35,757 bases of DNA from Alphaproteobacteria bacterium (GTDB lineage Bacteria; Pseudomonadota; Alphaproteobacteria; Rhizobiales; Devosiaceae). Below, in pieces: positions 16,422 to 23,540 of this stretch; position 1 is the stretch's first letter; every line of letters begins with the position of its first letter. The translations under genes and the position numbers were made by a program. The DNA lies in NCBI GenBank assembly GCA_024279575.1, contig JAJRRJ010000231.1, forward strand, positions 1 to 35,757. Direction: 5' to 3'. The notes under the pieces were generated by a model. That model was not told the DNA's origin. It ran no database searches and worked only from the letters and a program-made list of their open reading frames with translations.

Positions 16422-17480
16422 GTGAGCCTCACTGTTCAATCCGCTATTAACTCCCTTGAAGCGCCGGCGTCCGATCGGCTGAAACCGGTGCGTATCTGGC
16501 TCTATATATTGGCAGCAATGATTTTGCTGATGGTTACGATTGGCGGCATGACGCGGTTGACTGATTCTGGCCTGTCAATCACCTCATGGAAGCCCATTTC
16601 TGGAATGCTTCCACCTTTAAGTGTGCAGGACTGGCAGGCTGAGTTTGAGGCCTACAAACAAATTCCTGAATTTCAACAACAAAATTTCTGGATGGACCTT
16701 GAGGCCTTCAAGTCAATTTTCTGGTGGGAATGGGGCCACCGGTTTTTGGGGCGCGTTATTGGTTTGGCATTTGCTGTTCCATTCGTGATTTTTTTGTTCC
16801 AGCGTCGCCTGTCCTGGCGTCTGGCTCCCTCCCTTTTCACCCTGTTTGTGCTGGGCGGGTTTCAGGGGTTTCTTGGGTGGTGGATGGTTTCATCTGGTTT
16901 GAGCGAGCGTGTGGATGTTTCCCAATACCGGCTGGCGGCTCATTTGAGTGCTGCCAGCATTTTGTTTGTCGCAATCGTCTGGGTGGCGGTTAAACTCACG
17001 CCATAAAAATCCCCGATTGAAAACACGCCTTCAAAATCCTGGCAGTTTACTTTGTGGATATTGGCATTGCTGGTTTTTTTACAGATCATCATGGGGGCGT
17101 TTGTTGCCGGAATTGATGCTGGCTTTGGCTTCAATACGTGGCCATTGATGGAAGGTAAGTGGATACCTGACAACCTGATACCGCTTTCACCTGTCTGGCT
17201 TAACATGTTTGAAAATCATCTCACCGTGCAATTCACCCACCGGATGCTGGGCTATTTGATCGCCATTATGGCGATCGTCATGTTTGCGTTTCAGTTCGGG
17301 CAGGGTGCATCTGCTTTGCGCGCGTGGGTCACACTCATTTTTCTGATGATAATTGCGCAGATTTTGCTGGGTATTCTCACTCTTTTGCTGGTGGTGCCCA
17401 TTCCTTTGGCGCTACTGCATCAGGGATTGGCATTTGTTGCCCTGAGTGTGATTGTGGTTGCGACGACAAAAACAAGTTAA
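16422..17480 (+). pseudogene. ctaA: Heme A synthase CtaA, interrupted by in-frame TAA between its two halves
   Basis: CtaA oxidises the heme O methyl group to give heme A for aa3-type cytochrome oxidase. Read through, the sequence is a full-length eight-helix protein (about 352 codons) with all four conserved histidines: H106 (EWGHRFLGR) and H174 (RLAAHLSAA) in the first half, H273 (QFTHRMLGY) and H333 (LLHQGLA) in the second. TAA at 17004-17006 (codon 195) lies in the same frame, in the cytosolic linker between helices 4 and 5 (VKLTP, stop, KSPIENTPSKSW). The first product, from GTG at 16422, would be 194 residues with four helices. The second half could start only at a poor TTG (17052) without a Shine-Dalgarno. 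It may be a pseudogene, a sequence error, or less likely a split two-subunit enzyme. rplM follows after 199 bases. Confidence 0.85.
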
Positions 17481-17679
17481 ATCAGCATGTTGTGTTTCGG
17501 TATTATAATACCTCTAGCCTATACCGTTGAAAAATATGCATTTTTTATTTCTGCTAGACGGTACTGATACAAACCTATATCACGCGCTCAACTAAAGTGG
17601 ATTTGTGCCAATCTGCGTCCCGTTTTGTGGCAAATTTGGTACTCTCGAATTCAAGTTTTGATGTTTAGGAATCTGACAG

Positions 17680-18144
17680 ATGAAAACCTTTTCTATTAAG
17701 GCCAGTGAGATCGACAAGAAATGGATCTTGATCGATGCCAAAGGCCTCGTGGTTGGGCGTCTCGCCGCAATCATCGCCACCCGTTTGCGTGGCAAGCACA
17801 TGCCTTCATTTACACCACACATGGACCGTGGTGATCATGTTGTTGTGATCAATGCCGATAAGGTAAAACTGACTGGCAAAAAACTCGATCAACGCAAGTT
17901 CTATTGGCATACGGGCTATCCCGGCGGCATCAAAGAACGTACATCACGCGAAATCATTGAGGGACGTCACCCTGAGCGTTTGCTTGAAAATGCTGTGCGC
18001 CGCATGATGCCCGGTGGCCCGCTCACACGCGCTCAGTTGAAAAACCTGCGCATCTATTGCAGCGAAGAACATCCCCATGAAGCACAGCAACCAACAGTTC
18101 TTGATGTTGCTGGCATGAATACCAAAAACGTGAAGGCAGGTTGA
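17680..18144 (+). CDS. rplM: 50S ribosomal protein L13
   Basis: This 154-residue protein is L13, an early-assembling protein of the large subunit. Family sequence includes the N-terminal KTFSIKASEIDKKWILIDAKGLVVGRLA, then LRGKHMPSFTPHMDRGDHVVVINADKVKLTGKK, FYWHTGYPGGIKERT, and AVRRMMPGGPLTRAQLKNLRIY. The ATG at 17680 has AGGA about eight bases upstream. It is followed immediately by rpsI (stop and start six bases apart), the universal L13-S9 pair. The 199-base leader after ctaA contains GGTATTATAATACC at 17499-17512 and must hold the operon promoter. Confidence 0.99.
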   Translation: MKTFSIKASEIDKKWILIDAKGLVVGRLAAIIATRLRGKHMPSFTPHMDRGDHVVVINADKVKLTGKKLDQRKFYWHTGYPGGIKERTSREIIEGRHPERLLENAVRRMMPGGPLTRAQLKNLRIYCSEEHPHEAQQPTVLDVAGMNTKNVKAG

Positions 18145-18146
18145 AC

Positions 18147-18641
18147 ATGACCGAAGAACAAACACTCAACTCGCTTGAAGATCTTGGCACTGCCGCTGAC
18201 GTAACAGCCGCAGACGCCCCGCAGGCAATTGTTTATGTGCAAAAGCTGGATGAACATGGGCGCGCCTATGCCACCGGCAAGCGTAAAGACGCCGTTGCCC
18301 GTGTGTGGATCAAGCCCGGTTCTGGCCGTATCACTATTAACGGTCGTGATTTTGAAACATATTTCGCCCGTCCTGTGTTGCGTCTGGTTTTGCAACAGCC
18401 AATCGTTGCCGCCGAGCGTACCGATCAGTATGACATTGTAGCAACTGTTTCTGGCGGTGGTCTTTCTGGTCAGGCTGGCGCTGTGCGTCATGGTGTGTCC
18501 AAAGCGTTGGTGGCCTTTGAGCCTGCGCTTCGCCCGATTCTGAAAAAAGGTGGCTTCCTTACGCGCGATAGTCGTGTTGTTGAACGTAAAAAATACGGTA
18601 AGGCAAAAGCCCGTCGTTCTTTCCAGTTCTCCAAGCGTTAG
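18147..18641 (+). CDS. rpsI: 30S ribosomal protein S9
   Basis: This 164-residue protein is S9. The core has YATGKRKDAVARVWIKPGSGRITING, YFARPVLRLVLQQP, GGGLSGQAGAVRHGVSKAL, and the C-terminal DSRVVERKKYGKAKARRSFQFSKR, whose terminal KR reaches the P-site tRNA. A roughly 35-residue acidic N-terminal extension is normal in alphaproteobacteria. I chose the ATG at 18147, with AAGGCAGG just upstream; a TTG at 18141 would overlap the rplM stop. A strong terminator lies 27 bases downstream. Confidence 0.99.
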   Translation: MTEEQTLNSLEDLGTAADVTAADAPQAIVYVQKLDEHGRAYATGKRKDAVARVWIKPGSGRITINGRDFETYFARPVLRLVLQQPIVAAERTDQYDIVATVSGGGLSGQAGAVRHGVSKALVAFEPALRPILKKGGFLTRDSRVVERKKYGKAKARRSFQFSKR

Positions 18642-18667
18642 GTTTTTTCGCGCCATTCAACAAATTC

Positions 18668-18698
18668 AAAAGGGGTGCCCAATCGGCGCCCCTTTTTT
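18668..18698 (+). terminator. Intrinsic terminator of the rplM-rpsI operon
   Basis: The stem AGGGGTGCC (18671-18679) pairs with GGCGCCCCT (18685-18693) with one G-T pair, around a five-base loop CAATC. Three A bases precede it and a six-T run (18693-18698) follows. This is a textbook rho-independent terminator. Confidence 0.92.
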
Positions 18699-18717
18699 GT
18701 TGCATACATGAATTTCC

Positions 18718-18745
18718 TTGCAAGGGGGTGGGTAATCCGTATTCT
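18718..18745 (+). promoter_or_regulatory. Candidate promoter for the small lipoprotein gene
   Basis: TTGCAA (18718-18723) and TATTCT (18740-18745) are separated by 16 bases, and lie just after the rpsI terminator and about 25 bases before the lipoprotein start. Each box matches the consensus at four of six positions. Confidence 0.4.
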
Positions 18746-18772
18746 TTTTCATAAGTCAGACAGGAAAAAATG

Positions 18773-19159
18773 ATGCGTAAAATTCTAGCCAGCACAAGCT
18801 TTGCGGCACTCCTTACACTTTCCGCATGTTCAACGCCCATTCAAACCTGCATTTCCAATGCCTCTGCGGACCGTGATGAAATTGCAGAAAAATTTGAAAT
18901 TGCCCAAGGTAATGTCGAGCGCGGCTACGCAATACACCGCCAATCTGTGCCATATACGTATACCGGGCAGTGCTTCAATGGCACCGTTGGCAGTTATTCC
19001 TGCCAGAAAACTGGCACTCGGGTTCTTGAAACTCCGGTCACCATCGACGTAAACGAGGAAAGACAAAAACTTGCCGCTCTGGAACGCCAACTTATTCTGG
19101 CAAATCAACGCGCAGATGCTCAAGTGGCCCAATGTCGGGCTCTTTACCCCCAAACGTAA
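18773..19159 (+). CDS. Small lipoprotein of unknown function
   Basis: This 128-residue protein has a lipoprotein signal (hydrophobic residues 8-17, lipobox LSAC with the Cys at 19). The mature part has one more Cys early (IQTCISNA), a two-Cys segment (GQCFNGTVGSYSCQK), a helix ELQ-like stretch RQKLAALERQLILANQRADAQV and a last Cys (AQCRALYP). The even Cys count suggests two disulfides in the periplasm. Two adjacent ATG codons exist at 18770 and 18773; AGGA at 18762-18765 suits the second better. It converges on tpa with only six bases between stops. I do not recognise a characterised relative. Confidence 0.75.
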   Translation: MRKILASTSFAALLTLSACSTPIQTCISNASADRDEIAEKFEIAQGNVERGYAIHRQSVPYTYTGQCFNGTVGSYSCQKTGTRVLETPVTIDVNEERQKLAALERQLILANQRADAQVAQCRALYPQT

Positions 19160-19165
19160 TACATT

Positions 19166-20545
19166 CTAGGATGCCCGCCCAAGCGCGGTATCAATGGCGG
19201 CAACAATCTCGTCCAGGTCTTCCTTGGTACAGATCAGGGCAGGGGCAAGGCAAAGCGTGTTGTTGAACTTGTCAAAGCTGCGGCTTGTGGCCCCGATCAA
19301 CACCCCTTGCGCCATGCAGTCCGCAACAATCGCCTGCGTGAAGGATTCACTTGCCGGATCTTTGGTGTCCCGGTCCATAACCAGCTCCAGTCCGCAAAAC
19401 AGTCCAAGTCCGCGCACATCCCCGATTATGGAGTGTTTTTCCTGTAGTTTTATCAGTTTTTTCATCAGATATTTCCCCATTACTGTGGCATTGGCCAACA
19501 GGCCGTCGCGTTCAATAATGCGCAGGTTTTCAAGGGCTGCTGCCGGTCCTGCATTGCATCCTCCAAAAGTCGAAATATCCCGGAATAAACTCATATTGTC
19601 GTCTGGTGTCTGTTTGAAATGTTCAAAAACCTCTTCTGTGGTCACGGTGCATGAGATGGCCGCATAACCCGAAGCGACCCCCTTGGCCATGGTCACAATG
19701 TCGGGCTTGATGTCATAATGCTGATAGCCAAACCATTTGCCCGTGCGTCCCAGCCCGCACACCACTTCATCAATATGCAACAAAATGTCATGGCGCTTGC
19801 AGATTGCCTGCACCTCTGCCCAATAGCCCTTTGGCGGGGTAATCACGCCGCCTCCCGCCGTCACCGGCTCCAGCACCAGCCCCCCCACAGTGTCCGGCCC
19901 CTCAGCCAGAATAATCTCCTCAATCGCTTGCGCCGCCCGTAGCCCGTAATCTTCGCATTGTCCCCATTGTGAGCGATATTCAAGACAATGCGGCACTTGA
20001 ACAAATCCTGGCGTAAAGGGGCCAAACTGCGCTTTTCTTTGTTCCTGTCCTGTGGAACTGAGGGCGGTAATCGTCGTACCGTGATAATCGCGGTCTCGAA
20101 AAAGGATTTTGTGTTTTTTGCCCCCATATTTGGCATGGGCAATCTGCCGGATCATTTTATAGGCCTTTTCATTGGCCTCTGAACCTGAACTGGACAAAAA
20201 GACGCGGGACATTCCCGGCATTTTTTCAATCAGCGCGCTGGCAAAATTTGCGCCCGGGATTGAACCCATAGTATTAACAAAGAAATTGAGTTTGACCAGT
20301 TGATCGCGTATCGCATCGGCAATTTCTGTGCGGCCATAACCCACATTTACCGTCCACACGCCCCCCGATGTTGCGTCCAGATATTGTTTGCCGGTAGCAT
20401 CCCAAACGCGCATGCCCTTGCCCTCGATAATCATCATAGGATCACCGGATTCATATTTTTTGTGCTGAGTCAGGTGGTGCCATACATGGTTGCGGTCGTT
20501 TTCAATGACCTGCGAATAGTCATTGCTTTTGTCAGACATTTCCAT
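19166..20545 (-). CDS. tpa: Taurine--pyruvate aminotransferase
   Basis: This 459-residue class III PLP aminotransferase moves the amino group of taurine to pyruvate, giving sulfoacetaldehyde and alanine. The family features are the N-terminal NRNH-like DRNHVWHHLTQHKKYESGDP, then DATSGGVWTVNVGYGR, SSSGSEANEKAYKMIRQ (phosphate-binding loop), RDYHGTTITALSSTGQ, HIDEVVCGLGRTGKWFG and the PLP lysine in TMAKGVASGY (K288). These, particularly the WHHL and GGVWTVNVGYGR segments, match Tpa of other alphaproteobacteria. Operon context with pta and xsc settles the substrate. The ATG at 20545 follows AAGGAACG and lies 10 bases after the pta stop. It is the last gene of the operon. Confidence 0.94.
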   Translation of the reverse strand: MEMSDKSNDYSQVIENDRNHVWHHLTQHKKYESGDPMMIIEGKGMRVWDATGKQYLDATSGGVWTVNVGYGRTEIADAIRDQLVKLNFFVNTMGSIPGANFASALIEKMPGMSRVFLSSSGSEANEKAYKMIRQIAHAKYGGKKHKILFRDRDYHGTTITALSSTGQEQRKAQFGPFTPGFVQVPHCLEYRSQWGQCEDYGLRAAQAIEEIILAEGPDTVGGLVLEPVTAGGGVITPPKGYWAEVQAICKRHDILLHIDEVVCGLGRTGKWFGYQHYDIKPDIVTMAKGVASGYAAISCTVTTEEVFEHFKQTPDDNMSLFRDISTFGGCNAGPAAALENLRIIERDGLLANATVMGKYLMKKLIKLQEKHSIIGDVRGLGLFCGLELVMDRDTKDPASESFTQAIVADCMAQGVLIGATSRSFDKFNNTLCLAPALICTKEDLDEIVAAIDTALGRAS

Positions 20546-20555
20546 GCTCGTTCCT

Positions 20556-21560
20556 TTAAGATTGAGGCGCTTGCGCCTGCACAGCGGTGGTGGCAATCAT
20601 ATGAAATATATCGTTGGCGTTACATCCGCGCGACAGGTCATTGGCAGGTTTTGCCAAACCCTGCATAATTGGTCCAATTGCCATGGCGCCGCCCAGTCTG
20701 TGCGCGATTTTATACCCGATATTGCCCGCCATCAGATTGGGAAATACCAATACATTTGCGCGCCCCTCAAGGCATGAGTTGGCAGCCTTTTGCCTGTGCA
20801 CTTCAGGCACCAGTGCCGCATCCAGTTGGATTTCCCCCTCAATAATCAGGTCTGCGCGCAATTCCTTTGCCAGTCGGGTCCCCTCACGCACCCTTTGCAC
20901 CAGCGGGTGATTGGCGCTGCCAAATGTTGAAAACGAAAGCATGGCCACTCTGGCCTGCACCCCTAAGAGGTGCGCAGCGCTATCCGCCGATGTAATGGCA
21001 ATTTGCGCCAGATCTTCACCCGTGGGGTCAACGTTCAAAGCGCAGTCTGAAAATATAAGAGGCCCTTGAAACTGATCATCGGGTCCGCAATACAACATAA
21101 TGAAAAAACTTGAAATCAAATCATAGCGCGGTGATTTTCCGATAATATGCAGCGCCGCCCGCATGGTTTGCCCACTGGTAAACACCGCCCCGGAAAGCGT
21201 TCCGTCCGCTAAACCCAAGTGTACCATCATTCCCGCAAAATTGAGTGGCTTTGTCATCAGTCGGTGCGCCACATGCGCTGAAACCTTTTTGTGAGCGCGC
21301 AGTTGGCGGTAAGCGGCACTAAAGCGTGCCAAATGTTTGCTATCTTGTGAGTTGATGATTGAAATGGGCAGGCCTTTCATCTCCTTGGCTTCTGCCATGG
21401 CACCAATTTTAGCGCCGTCCCCAAGCAGGGTGATTTGAGCAATCCCTTCCTTGGCCGCCCGAATGGCCGCGCACATAACACGCGCGTCGTCCCCTTCGGC
21501 CAAAACAATGTGTTTTGGCGAAGTTTTGGCTCTTTCAATCAGGTCATTTACAGGTTTCAC
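20556..21560 (-). CDS. pta: Phosphate acetyltransferase
   Basis: This 334-residue enzyme transfers the acetyl group of acetyl phosphate to CoA. Its length is that of the short PTA/PTB family without the regulatory DRTGG domain. Visible features are IVLAEGDDARVMCAAIRA at the N-terminus, a MVHLGLADGTLSGAV active-site loop, FSDCALNVDPT, VAMLSFSTFGSANHPLV, and VFPNLMAGNIGYKIAHRLGGAMAIGPIMQGLAKPANDLSRG at the C-terminus. In this operon it takes acetyl phosphate from Xsc. GTG is the start codon and its ribosome-binding site is weak. It lies 41 bases after xsc and 10 bases before tpa. Confidence 0.94.
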   Translation of the reverse strand: MKPVNDLIERAKTSPKHIVLAEGDDARVMCAAIRAAKEGIAQITLLGDGAKIGAMAEAKEMKGLPISIINSQDSKHLARFSAAYRQLRAHKKVSAHVAHRLMTKPLNFAGMMVHLGLADGTLSGAVFTSGQTMRAALHIIGKSPRYDLISSFFIMLYCGPDDQFQGPLIFSDCALNVDPTGEDLAQIAITSADSAAHLLGVQARVAMLSFSTFGSANHPLVQRVREGTRLAKELRADLIIEGEIQLDAALVPEVHRQKAANSCLEGRANVLVFPNLMAGNIGYKIAHRLGGAMAIGPIMQGLAKPANDLSRGCNANDIFHMIATTAVQAQAPQS

Positions 21561-21580
21561 GGTTGTTGCCCCATCAATGC

Positions 21581-21612
21581 AAAAAAACAGCTCATAAACC
21601 TCTATTGAGGTT
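21581..21612 (-). terminator. Hairpin and T-run between xsc and pta (possible attenuator)
   Basis: A perfect six-base-pair stem, AACCTC/GAGGTT (21597-21602 and 21607-21612), encloses a four-base loop and includes the xsc stop codon. On the minus strand it is followed, after nine bases, by seven T bases (A7 at 21581-21587). The spacing is too long for a classic terminator, so it may only reduce downstream expression or protect the xsc end of the message. Confidence 0.3.
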
Positions 21613-23371
21613 GCATATCCATCGGGTCAATCCCGGCAACTTTCACCGGTTTTGTCATCGCATCGCGCCGGAAGGGTTCCCCCATTTCCTGATTAAGCAT
21701 CACCTCGATAAAGGTCGTTTCTCCACGCTCCATTTGCGCATTTACAGCTTCATCCAGCACCCGGCTCAATTCCTGCATACTGCTGGCAGTCACCCCGTTA
21801 ACCCCGCAGGCCTTTGCAATCCCGGCATAGGACACGTTGTAGTCCAACTCGGTGCCAACAAAATTATCGCTATACCAAAGGGTGGTATTGCGTTTTTCAG
21901 CGCCCCATTGGTAATTTCTGAAAATCACCATGGTGATGGCGGGCCAGTTCTCACGCCCGCACGCGGTCATTTCATTCATGGATATGCCAAACGCACCATC
22001 ACCGGCAAACCCCACCACCGGCACATCGGGCTGATCGATTTTTGCCCCCAAAATTGCAGGAAAACTATATCCGCAAGGGCCAAATAAACCCGGAGCCAGA
22101 TATTTGCGCCCGGCCTCAAATGTGGGGTAGGCGTTGCCGATGGCGCACACGTTGCCAATATCGGAGCTGATAATAGCCTCTTTTGGTAAACTGGCCTCAA
22201 TAGCGCGCCATGCCTGACGGGGCGACAACAGGTTTGGTTTGTCCGCCCGCGCGCGCTGGTTCCAATCAGTGCCCTTGTCGTCGTCCTCATGGTCCATCGA
22301 GGTTAGAGTCTGCGCCCATGCGGATTTTGTTTGTGCTATTATCTGGAGCCTGTCCGCGCGGTTTGTGTCCCCCGCATCCGGGGACAATTGTCCCAGAATT
22401 TGTGTTGCAACCATCGCCGCATCCCCCACGATCCCCACATCAATTGCCTTGGTAAGCCCAATTCTGTCGGGGTTGATATCCACCTGAATAATTTTTGCTT
22501 CCGTGGGCCAGTAGTCAATGCCATAGCCGGGCAGGGTGGAAAACGGATTAAGCCGTGTTCCAAGCGCCAGCACCACATCGGCTTGCGAAATTAACTCCAT
22601 CGCCGCTTTTGATCCATTATAGCCAAGCGGCCCGGCAAAAAGCGGGTGCGAGCCGGGAAAAGCATCATTGTGTTGATACCCGCAACACACTGGCGCATCC
22701 AGGCGCTCTGCCAACAGTTTTGATGCTTCAATCGCCCCCCCGATGACGACGCCAGCGCCATTTAGAATAACCGGAAATTTTGCCTCTGAAAGCAACTTTG
22801 CTGCCATGGCAGTTGCCAGCCTGCCCCCTGAAGGGCGCTCAAATGTCACGATTTGCGGCAATTCAATGTCAATAACTTTTGTCCACATATCGCGTGGTAC
22901 GTTAATTTGCGCGGGGGCACAAAGTCGCTTGGCCTTGTTGATAACCCGATTAAGCACCTCAGCCATTCGGCTCGGATCACGAACCTCTTCCTGATAGGCC
23001 ACGCAGTCAGCAAACATGCGCATTTGCTCAACTTCCTGAAAGCCCCCCTGACCAATAGTTTTGTTGGCTGCCTGCGGCGTTACCACCAGCATCGGGGTAT
23101 GGTTCCAGTATGCGGTTTTTATTGGCGTGACAAAGTTTGCAATGCCCGGCCCGTTCTGGGCAATGGCCATGCTCATTTTTCCCGAAGCACGCGAAAATCC
23201 ATCCGCCATCATTCCGGCGCTATACTCGTGAGCGCAGTCCCAGAAAGTAATCCCCGCCTTGGGGAAATTGTCGGAAATGGGCATGAAAGCTGACCCAATA
23301 ATGCCAAATGCATTGTCGATCCCATGCATCTGCAATACTTTTACAAAGGCTTCCTCGGTAGTCATTTTCAT
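21602..23371 (-). CDS. xsc: Sulfoacetaldehyde acetyltransferase
   Basis: Xsc (589 residues) is a thiamine diphosphate enzyme that cleaves sulfoacetaldehyde with phosphate to sulfite and acetyl phosphate, the C-S bond-breaking step of taurine use. The cofactor-activating Glu lies in WDCAHEYSAGMMADGF (E49). The Xsc-specific region GQGGFQEVEQMRMFADCVAYQEEVRDPSRMAEVLNRV follows. The C-terminal TPP/Mg motif begins with GDGAFGISMNE at 457 and ends near FRNYQWGAEKRNT, the part that sets Xsc apart from acetolactate synthases. The ATG at 23371 has GGGGAGAA upstream. A candidate promoter lies 85-110 bases upstream. It is first in the xsc-pta-tpa operon. Confidence 0.97.
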   Translation of the reverse strand: MKMTTEEAFVKVLQMHGIDNAFGIIGSAFMPISDNFPKAGITFWDCAHEYSAGMMADGFSRASGKMSMAIAQNGPGIANFVTPIKTAYWNHTPMLVVTPQAANKTIGQGGFQEVEQMRMFADCVAYQEEVRDPSRMAEVLNRVINKAKRLCAPAQINVPRDMWTKVIDIELPQIVTFERPSGGRLATAMAAKLLSEAKFPVILNGAGVVIGGAIEASKLLAERLDAPVCCGYQHNDAFPGSHPLFAGPLGYNGSKAAMELISQADVVLALGTRLNPFSTLPGYGIDYWPTEAKIIQVDINPDRIGLTKAIDVGIVGDAAMVATQILGQLSPDAGDTNRADRLQIIAQTKSAWAQTLTSMDHEDDDKGTDWNQRARADKPNLLSPRQAWRAIEASLPKEAIISSDIGNVCAIGNAYPTFEAGRKYLAPGLFGPCGYSFPAILGAKIDQPDVPVVGFAGDGAFGISMNEMTACGRENWPAITMVIFRNYQWGAEKRNTTLWYSDNFVGTELDYNVSYAGIAKACGVNGVTASSMQELSRVLDEAVNAQMERGETTFIEVMLNQEMGEPFRRDAMTKPVKVAGIDPMDMQPQ

Positions 23372-23451
23372 TTCAATTCTCCCCGTATGAATGAAAAAGC
23401 ATGCCTTTGTTTATGAAATATCTGGTCGCGCACTCCGGTTGCTTTGGATTC

Positions 23452-23480
23452 TCTATAGACAGATATACTCGACTCGCCAA
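23452..23480 (-). promoter_or_regulatory. Candidate promoter of the xsc-pta-tpa operon
   Basis: On the minus strand, TTGGCG (23480-23475) and TATAGA (23457-23452) are separated by exactly 17 bases, each matching four of six consensus positions. The leader before the xsc ATG would be about 75 bases. No TauR gene is present in the window, and I could not identify its operator. Confidence 0.5.
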
Positions 23481-23506
23481 GGGGAGAATTTCTTCCGTTC
23501 TCTCAA

Positions 23507-23525
23507 AAAAAACACTTTGTTTTTT
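23507..23525. terminator. Weak A/T hairpin downstream of the GGDEF-EAL gene
   Basis: AAAAAACA (23507-23514) pairs with TGTTTTTT (23518-23525) around CTT. On the minus strand the T-rich arm comes last and continues to eight T bases. The stem is nearly all A-T, so termination strength is doubtful. Confidence 0.35.
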
Positions 23526-23540
23526 GGCTGCTTGGTGAAG

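Noticed and set aside
15646..17006. Stop-codon reassignment or programmed readthrough of TAA
   Set aside because: Many intact genes here end with TAA at the expected length, and the contexts TAA-T and TAA-A are not known leaky signals. Mutation or sequence error is simpler.
17499..17512. GGTATTATAATACC, containing a perfect TATAAT, as the rplM promoter
   Set aside because: No acceptable -35 lies 16-18 bases upstream, and the site is 170 bases from the start codon. The perfect palindrome may be a coincidence or part of the ctaA 3' end.
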